64,000 nt of DNA from Anaeromassilibacillus senegalensis (GTDB lineage: Bacteria > Bacillota > Clostridia > Oscillospirales > Acutalibacteraceae): the NCBI RefSeq assembly GCF_001261775.1, contig NZ_LN868537.1:248001-312000 (forward strand), in the 5' to 3' direction. This document shows, in pieces, positions 18,939-28,482 of the stretch (the stretch's first letter is position 1; the number at the start of each line of letters is the position of its first letter). The notes under the pieces were generated by a model. The model made no database searches. It worked only from the letters and a program-made list of their open reading frames with translations, and was not told the DNA's origin. Made by a program: the position numbers and the translations under genes.

Positions 18939-19907
18939 ATGCCAACAAGTAATTTCAGTGTGTCTTTGTCCAAAGTGATAGAAGAGCTTTCTTTGGACGT
19001 GATCAACATGTGCGGGGATCCCGATAAAATTATGATTTCCTCCATGGATGTGAACCGTCCGGGCCTGGAGCTCAACCATTTCTTTGATTATTATGATACC
19101 AACCGAATTGTCATATTGGGCAACGCGGAAACCGCCTTTTTGAATTCGATTCCCGCAAAGCAGCGCAGGGACGTTCTGGATGAAATGTTCTCAAAAAAGC
19201 CCCCGGCGGTCATCATCGCGCGCGGGTTGGAGCCCCCTCCGGAACTGTTGGACGCGACCAAGAATAACGATGTGCCGCTGCTTGGCACGCAGGAGACAAC
19301 TTCCAGTCTGGTGGCGGCGCTGGTGCAGTTCATGAACGTCGAGCTGGCGCCCCGCATCACGCGCCACGGCGTCTTGGTGGAGGTATACGGCGAAGGAATC
19401 CTGCTGGTGGGAGACAGCGGCGTCGGTAAAAGCGAGACGGCGATTGAACTGATCAAACGTGGCCATCGTCTGATCGCGGACGACGCGGTGGAAATCCGCC
19501 GGGTATCTGCCAAATCGCTTGTCGGCTCCGCACCAAAGAATATCCGCCACTTTATCGAACTGCGCGGCATCGGTATTATCAATGCGCGACGGATTTTTGG
19601 TATGGGCGCTGTCAAGGTGACGGAAAAAATCGATATGGTCATCAACCTGGAAATCTGGGACAATAAGAAGGTCTATGACCGTATGGGCATCGACAGCGAA
19701 TATACGGAGATTCTCGGCATCAAGGTGCCGGTTCTCACGATTCCTGTCAAGCCCGGCCGAAATCTTGCGATCATCATCGAGGTTGCCGCGATGAATAACC
19801 GTCAGAAGAAGATGGGCTATAATGCCGCGACGGAACTGCTCGCCAGCCTCGGTATGGATATCTCCTCCTTGCAGGAAGACGAGAAAAAACTGGATCTCGA
19901 CCTGTAA
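18939..19907 (+). CDS. hprK: HPr kinase/phosphorylase
   Basis: HPrK/P phosphorylates HPr on Ser46 in response to glycolytic intermediates and dephosphorylates it when they are low, setting carbon catabolite repression in Firmicutes. The 322-residue protein has the N-terminal domain (1-130), the Walker A motif GDSGVGKS (about 158-165), the ADDAVEI segment and the C-terminal signature near LEIWDNKKVYDRMGI. No HPr gene (ptsH or crh) lies in this window. It opens a run of same-strand genes, PHP phosphoesterase, murB, rapZ and whiA, an order seen in other Clostridia. Confidence 0.95.
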   Translation: MPTSNFSVSLSKVIEELSLDVINMCGDPDKIMISSMDVNRPGLELNHFFDYYDTNRIVILGNAETAFLNSIPAKQRRDVLDEMFSKKPPAVIIARGLEPPPELLDATKNNDVPLLGTQETTSSLVAALVQFMNVELAPRITRHGVLVEVYGEGILLVGDSGVGKSETAIELIKRGHRLIADDAVEIRRVSAKSLVGSAPKNIRHFIELRGIGIINARRIFGMGAVKVTEKIDMVINLEIWDNKKVYDRMGIDSEYTEILGIKVPVLTIPVKPGRNLAIIIEVAAMNNRQKKMGYNAATELLASLGMDISSLQEDEKKLDLDL

Positions 19908-19963
19908 AATGGTTCTATGCGGTTTTATATTCCCGTAGATTTAGTGAATGAACAGGAGTTAAT

Positions 19964-20716
19964 ATGAATATCATTGCAGATACACATTGCCATACGCTGG
20001 CTTCCACGCACGCCTACTCCACTCTGACAGAAATGGTGCATGCGGCGGCCTGCAAGGGCCTGTATGCCCTTGCCATTACGGACCACGGCAGAAAAATGCC
20101 GGGCGCGCCCGGACGCTGGTATTTCCAAAACCTGGTGGTTGTACCGCATAAGCTGGAAGATGTTCTCGTCCTCCGGGGAGAGGAATGCAATGTTGTGAAC
20201 TACGAAGGCGGTACGGACCTGCTGGATGCGGACGTTGAGAGCCTGGACTGGATTGTCGCTTCCATGCATGAACCCTGTATGCCGGAGGAGACGCCGACGG
20301 TGGAGGCGATTACGAATGCATGGCTGGGCGTCGCGCAAAATCCGCATGTCAACGTCATCGGGCACAGCGGCACGGAGCGGTACAAATACGATTACGAGCG
20401 TGTGATTCCGGAGTTTGGCCGGCACGGAAAGTTGGTGGAGCTGAATGAATCCACCTTCAGCAACCGCAGAAGTTCTGTAAAAAACTGCGTGCAGATTATG
20501 AAGCTCTGCAAACAGTATGGCGTGCCGATTGTGGTCAATACCGACTCGCATTTTTCATCCCGTGTGGGTTGTTTTGAAAATGCGCTGCGCTTGCTGCAGG
20601 AGCTGGAGTTTCCGGAGGAGCTGGTGGTCAATTCCAACGTGGAGCGGTTCAATCAATATCTGCGGACATACACACATGTGTTTGAAGACCCCCTGCTGGA
20701 GCTGAAACTGATCTGA
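19964..20716 (+). CDS. PHP-domain phosphoesterase (YcdX-like)
   Basis: This 250-residue protein is a stand-alone PHP-domain hydrolase: metal-binding motifs are DTHCHT (about 6-11), ITDHG (about 39-43), an EE pair in LRGEECN, SMHEP, GHSG and NTDSHF (about 190-195). YcdX-type PHP enzymes hydrolyse phosphate monoesters with a trinuclear metal site. The ATG at 19964 follows AGGAG. It lies 56 nt after hprK. The physiological substrate is unknown; co-location with hprK and pfkA hints at sugar-phosphate metabolism, which is only an inference. Confidence 0.88.
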   Translation: MNIIADTHCHTLASTHAYSTLTEMVHAAACKGLYALAITDHGRKMPGAPGRWYFQNLVVVPHKLEDVLVLRGEECNVVNYEGGTDLLDADVESLDWIVASMHEPCMPEETPTVEAITNAWLGVAQNPHVNVIGHSGTERYKYDYERVIPEFGRHGKLVELNESTFSNRRSSVKNCVQIMKLCKQYGVPIVVNTDSHFSSRVGCFENALRLLQELEFPEELVVNSNVERFNQYLRTYTHVFEDPLLELKLI

Positions 20717-20721
20717 CTTTC

Positions 20722-20750
20722 GTCCTGCCCGTTTCCCAAATGGGCAGGAC
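20722..20750 (+). terminator. Hairpin after the PHP gene
   Basis: A 9-bp perfect stem (GTCCTGCCC/GGGCAGGAC) but with no T run after it; it may attenuate or protect the transcript instead of terminating it. Confidence 0.45.
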
Positions 20751-20783
20751 AATCCATATCATTTATTTCAGAAAGGAATACCG

Positions 20784-21692
20784 ATGGAATTAATGAAAGA
20801 GCTTGAGAATAAGGCCCGTGCGCTGGGGTGTGCGGTTTCCCTTCAGGAGCCGATGTACCGTCACACGACTTTCAAAATCGGCGGCCCGGCTGACCTGTTT
20901 GTAACCGTTCACACGGAAGAAATGCTGTCTGCGTTTTTGAAAGAAGCGCAGAAACAAAAAGTGCCCACAATGCTGTTGGGCAATGGCTCCAATCTTCTGG
21001 TGAGCGATGAAGGCATTCGCGGCGCAGTGGTTTTTCTGGATGGCGATTTCTGCAAGGTTGAGCAGAAGGAGGAGACTGGCGTCGTTTGCGGCGCTGGGCT
21101 CTCTCTGATGGGACTCTGCAATTTTGCCAAAGACCGGAGCCTGACCGGGCTGGAATTTGCATGGGGGATCCCCGGTTCCACCGGAGGCGCCGCGTTTATG
21201 AACGCGGGCGCGTACGGCGGGGAGATGAAGCAGGTTGTGACCTGTGTCCACCATATTGCGCCGGACGGAACGGCAGGCTGCCTGCGTGGAGAAGCGCTGC
21301 AATACGGTTACCGGCACAGCGCCTATATGGGAAACGGCTGTGTCATCACGTCCGTGGAACTGGAGCTGCAAAAGGGAAATGCGCAGCAAATCGCGCTGCG
21401 GATGGAGGACTATTACGACCGGCGCAAGTCCAAGCAGCCGCTGAACAAGCCCAGCGCCGGCAGTGTCTTCAAGCGCCCGGAGGGGTATTTTGCAGGTACG
21501 CTGATCGAGCAATGCGGGCTGAAGGGCCGAAAGGTCGGCGGCGCGGCGGTCAGCGAGAAGCACGCGGGTTTTATTGTCAATTTGGGCGGTGCAACGTGCC
21601 GCGACGTATTGAAGCTGATCGAAGTGATTCAGGAGACGGTCCTGAAAAAGACCGGCGTCACATTGGAGTGCGAGGTTCGGGCGATTTCGTAA
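20784..21692 (+). CDS. murB: UDP-N-acetylenolpyruvoylglucosamine reductase
   Basis: MurB reduces the enolpyruvyl group of UDP-GlcNAc-enolpyruvate with NADPH to give UDP-MurNAc, the second committed step of peptidoglycan synthesis. The 302-residue protein has the FAD-binding fold: HTTFKIGGPADLF near the start, LGNGSNLLVSD (about 70-80), GIPGSTGGAAFMNAGAYG (about 125-142) and the YGYRHS and NKPSAGSVFKRP motifs of type IIa enzymes. GAAAGGAAT precedes the ATG. It is part of the hprK-to-pfkA gene run; the partner enzyme MurA is encoded further on at 51.8 kb. Confidence 0.95.
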   Translation: MELMKELENKARALGCAVSLQEPMYRHTTFKIGGPADLFVTVHTEEMLSAFLKEAQKQKVPTMLLGNGSNLLVSDEGIRGAVVFLDGDFCKVEQKEETGVVCGAGLSLMGLCNFAKDRSLTGLEFAWGIPGSTGGAAFMNAGAYGGEMKQVVTCVHHIAPDGTAGCLRGEALQYGYRHSAYMGNGCVITSVELELQKGNAQQIALRMEDYYDRRKSKQPLNKPSAGSVFKRPEGYFAGTLIEQCGLKGRKVGGAAVSEKHAGFIVNLGGATCRDVLKLIEVIQETVLKKTGVTLECEVRAIS

Positions 21693-21734
21693 CGGATACG
21701 GCAGGAATTGCTGCGAGAAAGGATAGTGAATGCA

Positions 21735-22592
21735 ATGGAATTTTTAATTGTAACAGGGCTTTCAGGAGCGGGAAAATCCAGGGCGGTAGACGCGCTGGAG
21801 GATATCGGCTTTTACTGCGTGGACAATATTCCGCCAAAGCTGATTTCCACCTTCTATGATCTGTGCGAAAAGGCGGAAAACACGTTTACCCGGGTGGCGG
21901 TCGTGACCGATATCCGCGGCGGGGATATGTTCAGCAGCCTCTTTGAAACGCTTGACGAACTAAAAAACGAAGAGAAAGCATATAAGATCCTTTTTCTGGA
22001 CGCCAATGATTTTGTGTTGATCAACCGGTTTAAGGAGACAAGAAGAAAACATCCGCTGGCGGAGAACAATTTGGGTTCCTTGGAGCAGGCGGTAAAGCTG
22101 GAGCGGGAGATTCTGCGTTCCGTGCGGGAAAAGGCGGACTATATCATCGATACTTCTTTTCTTTCGCCCGCGCAGCTCAAGGAACGCATTTCCAACCTGT
22201 TCCTGGGGGATTCCTCCGACGCGCTGATGATCCACTGCGTGTCCTTTGGTTTCAAATACGGAATTCCAACGGAGGCGGACCTGGTTTTCGACGTGCGCTG
22301 CCTGCCCAACCCATTTTACATTGAAGAGCTGAAATATCTGACCGGGTTGGACGAACCCGTGTATTCTTATGTCATGAAGTGGGAGCAGACCAAGGGCTTT
22401 GTCAAGCGGTTTATCAGCCTGATCGACTATATGATTCCGCTGTATTGCAACGAAGGAAAAAGCCAGCTGGTCGTAGCCATCGGCTGCACGGGCGGAAAGC
22501 ACCGCTCCGTCGCCCTGGCGCAGCTTTTATACGACCATTTGCTGGAGGATGGCAGGCGCACCAGCGTCAACCACAGGGACATTCGAAAATAA
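21735..22592 (+). CDS. rapZ: RapZ/YvcJ-family nucleotide-binding protein
   Basis: The 285-residue protein has the P-loop GLSGAGKS at residues 8-15 and the conserved C-terminal half with SFGFKYGIP, DVRCLPNPF and the VAIGCTGGKHRSV motif. RapZ in enterobacteria steers decay of the GlmZ small RNA; in Firmicutes the homologue YvcJ is a GTPase/ATPase linked to competence and cell-wall metabolism. The ATG at 21735 gives the usual length; an open frame reaching back to 21708 adds residues not typical for the family. whiA follows after 24 nt. The gene normally found between them in Firmicutes, yvcK, is absent. Confidence 0.93.
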   Translation: MEFLIVTGLSGAGKSRAVDALEDIGFYCVDNIPPKLISTFYDLCEKAENTFTRVAVVTDIRGGDMFSSLFETLDELKNEEKAYKILFLDANDFVLINRFKETRRKHPLAENNLGSLEQAVKLEREILRSVREKADYIIDTSFLSPAQLKERISNLFLGDSSDALMIHCVSFGFKYGIPTEADLVFDVRCLPNPFYIEELKYLTGLDEPVYSYVMKWEQTKGFVKRFISLIDYMIPLYCNEGKSQLVVAIGCTGGKHRSVALAQLLYDHLLEDGRRTSVNHRDIRK

Positions 22593-22616
22593 CGAACGGC
22601 GACAGGTGGTGAGGCG

Positions 22617-23543
22617 ATGTCTTTTGCATCGGATGCCAAAAATGAAATGTGTAAGGTCATGCCGCAGAACTCCTGCTGTCAAAAGGCGGAGTGCTACGGT
22701 TTGCTTTTATTTGGAAGAAGTTTCTCAAAATCCTCCGTCTGCATGGTGACGGAGAACGCCGCTGCCGCGCGCTGTCTGGCGCTGCTGGCCGCGCAGAGTA
22801 TCGGCGTAATTGCGGACGTGCGCAGTGTGCTGTCCCATCGGAAAGAAAATAAAAATACCTTTACAATCACAATTGAAGGGGACAACCAGCGGCAGATGAT
22901 CCAGGAGCAGTTTGGCCATACCTTTGACGAGCTGAACCTGCGTATCCGCCGGAGCAATCTGCCGAACGAATGTTGTGTCAGCGCTTTTCTGCGCGGCGCA
23001 TTTTTGTGCTGTGGGTCCGTGACGGATCCCAACAAGGACTATCATTTGGAATTTGTGGCGCCGTATCACAATCTGGCAAAAGACCTTGTCACGCTGTTGG
23101 AAGTCTGCGGGCTGGATTTACAGCCCGGACTGACGAACCGAAAAGGCTCCTTTGTGGTGTATATCAAGGGGTCGGAGCGCGTCACAGACCTGTTGGCGTT
23201 TTTGGGGGCACAGGCGGCGGCAATGGAGCTGATGCAGATCAAAATGCTGAAGGAAGTTCGCAACAGTGTCAACCGCAAGACCAACTTTGAGACGGCAAAT
23301 CTTGACAAGACCGCGTCTGCCGCGGCAAAGCAGCTGTTGGCGATTCAAAGGATTGTGGAAACAACTGGGCTGGGCGAGTTACCGGAAGAATTGCAGGAAC
23401 TGGCGGAACTTCGCCGGCAAAATCCGGATATGTCCCTGCGGGAGCTGGGGCAGATTCTGGAACCGCCCCTCAGCCGCTCCGGTGTGAACCATCGTCTGCA
23501 GCGCATTGTGGATTTTGCCGAGCAGCTGCCGGATCGGTCCTGA
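22617..23543 (+). CDS. whiA: WhiA sporulation/division regulator
   Basis: WhiA combines a degenerate LAGLIDADG endonuclease-like domain (about residues 90-190, with FLRGAFLCCGSV) and a C-terminal helix-turn-helix (about 220-300, ending LSRSGVNHRLQRIVDFAE). It is a DNA-binding protein that influences division and sporulation timing; in Bacillus it also affects membrane and chromosome organisation. The 308-residue length is normal. The ribosome site GGTGGTGAGG precedes ATG 22617. It follows rapZ in the usual order, and dnaE starts 20 nt downstream, so they probably share a transcript. Confidence 0.94.
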   Translation: MSFASDAKNEMCKVMPQNSCCQKAECYGLLLFGRSFSKSSVCMVTENAAAARCLALLAAQSIGVIADVRSVLSHRKENKNTFTITIEGDNQRQMIQEQFGHTFDELNLRIRRSNLPNECCVSAFLRGAFLCCGSVTDPNKDYHLEFVAPYHNLAKDLVTLLEVCGLDLQPGLTNRKGSFVVYIKGSERVTDLLAFLGAQAAAMELMQIKMLKEVRNSVNRKTNFETANLDKTASAAAKQLLAIQRIVETTGLGELPEELQELAELRRQNPDMSLRELGQILEPPLSRSGVNHRLQRIVDFAEQLPDRS

Positions 23544-23563
23544 GGGAAGAAGGGAGGAATACA

Positions 23564-26500
23564 ATGTTTGCACACCTGCATTTACATACAGAATACAGCC
23601 TGTTGGACGGCGCGTGCCGGATCAACCGGCTGCTGGATGCCGCGGCGGAACGCGGCGACAAGGCGGTTGCCATCACGGACCACGGCGTCATGTATGGCGC
23701 GGTGGATTTTTATAAAGCCGCAAAGGCGCGGGGAATCAAACCAATCATCGGCTGTGAAGTTTATGTGGCGCAGCGGACCCGGTTTGACAAAACCAGAGAG
23801 CTGGATTCCGAGCACCGGCATCTGGTTCTCCTCTGCGAAAATAACACGGGGTATCAAAATCTGGCTAAGATTGTGTCCCAGAGCTGGACCGAGGGCTTTT
23901 ACAGCAAGCCGCGCGTCGATTTTGAGCTGTTGGAGAAACATCACGAGGGCTTGATTGCATTGTCCGCCTGCCTGGCGGGCGAGGTGGCGCGCGCACTGAC
24001 GTCGAACGACTATGACCGGGCGAAGGAAGCATCCCTGCGCTATCAGTCCATTTTCGGTGACGGAAATTTTTATCTGGAATTGCAGGACCACGGGATCCGG
24101 GAGCAGAAGATGATCAATCCCCGCATCATTCAGCTGTCTCAAGAAACGGGTATCCCGCTGGTCGTGACAAACGACTGCCACTATATCCGGAAGGAAGACA
24201 GCAAGATGCATCACATCCTGCTGTGCATCCAGACGAACCATACCGTAGAGGACAAAGATGGGATGGAATTCGCCTCCGACGAGTTTTATTTTAAGTCGGA
24301 AGAGGAGATGCGGGCGCTGTTCCCGGATCACCCGGAGGCGGCGGATAACACCTGGAAAATCGCGGAGCGGTGCGAGGTGGAATTTGAGTTTGGCAAAACC
24401 AAGCTGCCGCGTTTTGAAACCCCGAACGGACAGGACAACGTCAGTTATTTCCGCGAGAAATGCTATGAAGGCCTGCACCGCTACTATGGGGAAAACCCGG
24501 ATCCGTCCATTGTCGACCGGCTTGAATACGAGCTTTCCACCATCGAAAAGATGGGGTACGTCAATTACTATCTGATTGTGTACGATTTTGTCCGCTATGC
24601 GAAAAGTGTCGGAATCCCGGTTGGCCCGGGCAGAGGCTCCGGTGCGGGAAGCTTGGCGGCATATTGCATCGGCATCACCGGCATCGATCCGTTAAAATAC
24701 AACCTTCTGTTTGAGCGGTTCCTGAATCCGGAGCGCATCAGCATGCCGGACTTTGACATCGATTTCAGTGACGAACGCCGGCAGGAGATGATCGAATATG
24801 TCGTGCGCAAGTACGGAAGCGACCATGTGGCGCAGATCGTTACCTTCGGCACCATGGCGGCGCGCGGTTCCATCCGGGACGTGGGGCGCGCGATGGCGAT
24901 CCCATACGCTGCGGTGGATGCGATTGCAAAACTGGTGCCTATTGAGCCGGGTACAAACGTCACGTTGGAAAAGGCGTTGAAGGTTTCTCAGGAGTTGCGC
25001 CAGAAATATGATACCGACCAGCAGGTGCATGACCTTTTGGATATGGCGCGCCAGCTGGAGGGCATGCCCCGCAATGCGTCCACCCACGCGGCGGGCGTCG
25101 TCATCACGGACCGGCCTGTCTATGAGTATGTGCCTTTGGCGAAGAATAACGATTCCATTGTGACACAGTATACCATGACCACACTGGAAGAACTGGGCCT
25201 GCTCAAAATGGATTTTCTCGGCCTGCGCAACCTGTCTGTGATCAACGACGCGCAGGAGATGATTCAGAGAAAGAGCCCGGATTTCCACATCAATAAGATT
25301 TCCTATGATGACCGCAAGGTATATGATATGCTTTCCACCGGCGCGACGGATGGTGTGTTCCAGTTTGAATCGGCCGGTATGCGCAGCGTTATCATGCAGC
25401 TGCGTCCGGAGCACTTGGAAGATTTGATCGCGGTTATTTCTCTGTACCGCCCCGGGCCGATGGAATCGATTCCCAAATATGTGGAATGCCGCCACCATCC
25501 GGAAAAAGTGCGGTTTCGCCACCCGCTTCTGAAGGACATTCTGGACGTGACATACGGTTGTATCGTCTATCAGGAGCAGGTCATGCAGATATTCCGCAGT
25601 TTGGCGGGGTACTCTCTGGGGCGCGCGGACATCGTACGCCGCGCAATGAGTAAGAAAAAGGCCTCCATCATGGAAAAGGAGCGGCAGATTTTTATTTATG
25701 GCCTGACCAATGAGGACGGGACTGTCGAAGTGGATGGCTGTATCCGGCGCGGCGTCGACGAATCCACGGCAATTGCAATCTTTAACGAGATGGAAAGCTT
25801 TGCATCCTATGCGTTTAATAAATCCCATGCGGCAGCGTACGCAACGGTTGCCTATCAGACCGCTTGGCTAAAATACTACTATCCGCGCGAGTATCTTGCG
25901 GCGCTGTTGACCAGCGTGTTGGACAATACCAATAAGCTGTCCGCCTATATTGCGGAATGTATGCGGCTGGGGATTAAAGTCCTGCCGCCGCACGTGAACC
26001 AGAGCGGCAACGGCTTTATCGTTTCAGGAGAGGATATCCGCTTTGGCCTCCTGGCGGTGCGCAATTTGGGCAGGGGCTTCATCAGCGGCCTGTTGCAGGA
26101 GCGGGAACAGGGTGGCCCCTATACATCCTTTTATAATTTCTGTAAGCGTATGTACGGCAAGGACCTGAATCGACGTGCGCTGGAAAGCCTGGTTAAATGC
26201 GGCGCCCTGGACAATCTGGGCTATAACCGTAAGCAGATGCTGGAAAGCGTGTCTTCTGTTCTGGATTCTCTGGATGCTGACAAACGGCGCAATGTGGACG
26301 GGCAGCTCGGCTTCTTTGACAGCCTGCTGCCGCAGACGGCGGAAGAGGAGTTCAGCATTCGGCCCATGGAGGACCTGAGCATTGCGGACAAGCTGGCGAT
26401 GGAAAAGGAAGCGGCCGGCATGTACCTTTCCGGTCATCCGATGGCGGCGTATCTCGGAGAATACGAGAAACTTCATGCGGCCAAAACAGGCGAGCTGCTG

Positions 26501-27055
26501 GATGACGCGCAGGAAGACAATGGCCGGTACAGAGACGGCGACAGGGTGACGCTGTTGGGGATTCTGACCAAGGTACGCATGAAGGTGACCAAAAGCAACA
26601 GCACGATGGCGTTTGTTACATTGGAGGATATGTTTGGTTCCATTGAAATTTTGGTGTTTCCCAGCACATTGACCCAATATGCGGGATTGATTGCGGAAGG
26701 GACGATTGTGCAGGTAAAAGGGCGGCTCAGCATTCGAGAGGACGAAGATGCGAAGCTGGTCTGCGAACAGGTGCTCCCGCCGCCGGGACAATCGGAGCCG
26801 GGCGGCGCAGCGGTGCAGAAAAAATCGAAACGGCCTGGGTACTATATTAAAGTACCGAATCAGGAAAGCCCTCTTTATGACAAGGCAAAAAAATATCTGG
26901 CGGTTTTTGAAGGCCCTACACCGCTGTATATTTATTTTAATGATACAAAGAAGCTGGTTTTGGCGCCGGCCTCCATGCGGGTCAGCGTGAATGCGGTCCT
27001 GACGCGGGAGCTGAAAAAACTTCTGGGGGAGGCGAATGTTGTCTTAGTAGAATGA
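23564..27055 (+). CDS. dnaE: DNA polymerase III alpha subunit (DnaE type)
   Basis: This 1163-residue protein is a DnaE-class replicative polymerase. Domains in order: N-terminal PHP domain (FAHLHLHTEYSLLDGA), palm with catalytic aspartates in PDFDIDFSDERR (about 395-406), fingers, a helix-hairpin-helix part and a C-terminal OB-fold (GDRVTLLGILTKVRMKVTK) . In Firmicutes, DnaE extends RNA primers before handing over to PolC; PolC is not in this window. GGGAGG precedes the ATG. It lies between whiA and pfkA, an order that occurs in several clostridial genomes. I see no sign of truncation. Confidence 0.95.
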   Translation: MFAHLHLHTEYSLLDGACRINRLLDAAAERGDKAVAITDHGVMYGAVDFYKAAKARGIKPIIGCEVYVAQRTRFDKTRELDSEHRHLVLLCENNTGYQNLAKIVSQSWTEGFYSKPRVDFELLEKHHEGLIALSACLAGEVARALTSNDYDRAKEASLRYQSIFGDGNFYLELQDHGIREQKMINPRIIQLSQETGIPLVVTNDCHYIRKEDSKMHHILLCIQTNHTVEDKDGMEFASDEFYFKSEEEMRALFPDHPEAADNTWKIAERCEVEFEFGKTKLPRFETPNGQDNVSYFREKCYEGLHRYYGENPDPSIVDRLEYELSTIEKMGYVNYYLIVYDFVRYAKSVGIPVGPGRGSGAGSLAAYCIGITGIDPLKYNLLFERFLNPERISMPDFDIDFSDERRQEMIEYVVRKYGSDHVAQIVTFGTMAARGSIRDVGRAMAIPYAAVDAIAKLVPIEPGTNVTLEKALKVSQELRQKYDTDQQVHDLLDMARQLEGMPRNASTHAAGVVITDRPVYEYVPLAKNNDSIVTQYTMTTLEELGLLKMDFLGLRNLSVINDAQEMIQRKSPDFHINKISYDDRKVYDMLSTGATDGVFQFESAGMRSVIMQLRPEHLEDLIAVISLYRPGPMESIPKYVECRHHPEKVRFRHPLLKDILDVTYGCIVYQEQVMQIFRSLAGYSLGRADIVRRAMSKKKASIMEKERQIFIYGLTNEDGTVEVDGCIRRGVDESTAIAIFNEMESFASYAFNKSHAAAYATVAYQTAWLKYYYPREYLAALLTSVLDNTNKLSAYIAECMRLGIKVLPPHVNQSGNGFIVSGEDIRFGLLAVRNLGRGFISGLLQEREQGGPYTSFYNFCKRMYGKDLNRRALESLVKCGALDNLGYNRKQMLESVSSVLDSLDADKRRNVDGQLGFFDSLLPQTAEEEFSIRPMEDLSIADKLAMEKEAAGMYLSGHPMAAYLGEYEKLHAAKTGELLDDAQEDNGRYRDGDRVTLLGILTKVRMKVTKSNSTMAFVTLEDMFGSIEILVFPSTLTQYAGLIAEGTIVQVKGRLSIREDEDAKLVCEQVLPPPGQSEPGGAAVQKKSKRPGYYIKVPNQESPLYDKAKKYLAVFEGPTPLYIYFNDTKKLVLAPASMRVSVNAVLTRELKKLLGEANVVLVE

Positions 27056-27101
27056 TGATTAAAAAATCCATATAGCGGGTCGAATTATCCATAAAATCAT
27101 C

Positions 27102-27131
27102 TTGATTAATTCTTGCAAGTTACGCTATAAT
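27102..27131 (+). promoter_or_regulatory. Promoter of pfkA
   Basis: TTGATT (27102-27107), 18 bp, TATAAT (27126-27131). The 5' leader of about 85 nt contains a small AGCGC/GCGCT hairpin. Confidence 0.65.
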
Positions 27132-27219
27132 AGGGATAATTGGAGAAAGAATCCAGTCTTAGCGCTTTTTGCGCTGCTTTCATCAATATTTTGGAATTAT
27201 TGTCTAGGAGGATGCGGTT

Positions 27220-28188
27220 ATGAGTATGAAAACAATTGCTGTTTTAACGAGCGGCGGTGACGCCCCAGGAATGAATGCGGCTGTACGCGCGGTTGCGAGA
27301 ACCGGTTTAACGTCCGGGATGCGCGTTTTGGGTATTCACAGAGGTTATCATGGCCTTTTGAACGGCGATGTGTTTGAAATGGACCTTCGCAGTGTTTCTG
27401 ATATCATCCATCACGGCGGCACAATGTTGTATACCGCCAGAAGTAAGGAATATAATACCCCGGAAGGCGTTCAGAAAGCAGCCGATATGTGCCGCAAACT
27501 GGGCATTGAGGGCGTGGTTGTCATCGGCGGCGACGGTTCTTTCCGCGGTGCGCGCGACCTGACCGGCGCTGGCATTCCGTGCAACTGTATTCCCGGAACA
27601 ATCGATAATGACGTTTCCAGCAGCGAATACACCGTTGGCTTTGATACCGCGATGAACACCGCTGTGGAGATGGTGGACCGCCTGCGCGATACCACAGAAT
27701 CCCACGACCGCTGCAGTGTAGTTGAGGTGATGGGCAGACGCTGCGGCGATTTGGCGTTGCAGGTCGGTATTGCGGTCGGCGCAACCGTTATTCTGGTTCC
27801 GGAAGTTCCCTATGATTTCCAGAAGGACATCATTGACCGCATGCAGTTTACGCAGAAGACAGGCAAGAAGCATTTTATTATTGTGGTGGCAGAAGGCGTC
27901 GGCGGCGTGACGGAGCTTGCAAAGAAAATTGAGGCGAGCACCGGAATTGAAACCAGAGCGACTGTTCTGGGCCACGTGCAGCGCGGTGGTTCCCCGACCC
28001 TGCGCGACCGTGTTGTTGCAAGCGAAATGGGCTATAAAGCGGTGCAGCTGCTCAGCGAGGGCAGAAGCAACCGTGTGGTAGTTGTGCGTGACGGCAAGGT
28101 TACAGACCTGGATATTACGGAGGCGTTGGCGATGACGCGCCCGTTTAATAAAGAGCTTTATGATATTGCGCTGAAGATTTCCATCTGA
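27220..28188 (+). CDS. pfkA: ATP-dependent 6-phosphofructokinase
   Basis: PfkA converts fructose 6-phosphate to fructose 1,6-bisphosphate, the committed step of glycolysis. At 322 residues it has the bacterial length. Motifs are TSGGDAPGMNAAVR at the start, GGDGSFRGA (Gly in the position that marks ATP use; PPi-dependent enzymes carry Asp there), PGTIDND with the catalytic Asp, and MGRRCGDLAL. A TAGGAGG ribosome site precedes ATG 27220. It has its own promoter and a strong terminator; pyruvate kinase, which often follows pfkA in Clostridia, is not adjacent. Confidence 0.96.
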   Translation: MSMKTIAVLTSGGDAPGMNAAVRAVARTGLTSGMRVLGIHRGYHGLLNGDVFEMDLRSVSDIIHHGGTMLYTARSKEYNTPEGVQKAADMCRKLGIEGVVVIGGDGSFRGARDLTGAGIPCNCIPGTIDNDVSSSEYTVGFDTAMNTAVEMVDRLRDTTESHDRCSVVEVMGRRCGDLALQVGIAVGATVILVPEVPYDFQKDIIDRMQFTQKTGKKHFIIVVAEGVGGVTELAKKIEASTGIETRATVLGHVQRGGSPTLRDRVVASEMGYKAVQLLSEGRSNRVVVVRDGKVTDLDITEALAMTRPFNKELYDIALKISI

Positions 28189-28202
28189 TTTTGAACCGGA
28201 AA

Positions 28203-28247
28203 AGGCCTCTGGAAAAAGGGTGTTGCTCTTTTCCAGAGGTTTTTTAT
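28203..28247 (+). terminator. Terminator of pfkA
   Basis: An 11-bp CCTCTGGAAAA-type stem with a GGTGTTG-containing loop, followed by T6. Confidence 0.85.
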
Positions 28248-28341
28248 TCCTGTGGTGATAATTCGATGAAGGCTTGCGAATACTAAAAAAGCTCTTCCAA
28301 CATGAATCTACAAGAAAACGTAAAAAAATTTAAAAAATGTA

Positions 28342-28370
28342 TTGACAGATTGCGCAAGTGATGGTAATAT
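28342..28370 (+). promoter_or_regulatory. Promoter of the tRNA-Trp/Asp/Thr cluster
   Basis: Perfect TTGACA (28342-28347), 17 bp, TAATAT (28365-28370), about 30 bp before the first tRNA. Confidence 0.75.
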
Positions 28371-28402
28371 AATACTCGCGCTTGAGAGTACCGCGAAAAA
28401 AT

Positions 28403-28478
28403 AGGGGTATAGCTCAGTTGGTAGAGCAGCGGTCTCCAAAACCGCGTGCCGAGGGTTCAAGTCCTTCTGCCCCTGCCA
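28403..28478 (+). tRNA. tRNA-Trp (CCA)
   Basis: A cloverleaf can be traced: acceptor AGGGGTA/TGCCCCT, D-loop AGCTCAGTTGGTAGAGC, anticodon loop CTCCAAA (anticodon CCA), T-loop GGTTCAAGTCC, and an encoded CCA end. Confidence 0.95.
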
Positions 28479-28482
28479 ATAC

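Noticed and set aside
27130..27219. Riboswitch or attenuator in the pfkA leader
   Set aside because: Only one small AGCGC/GCGCT hairpin is visible and no terminator/antiterminator pair; not enough to call.
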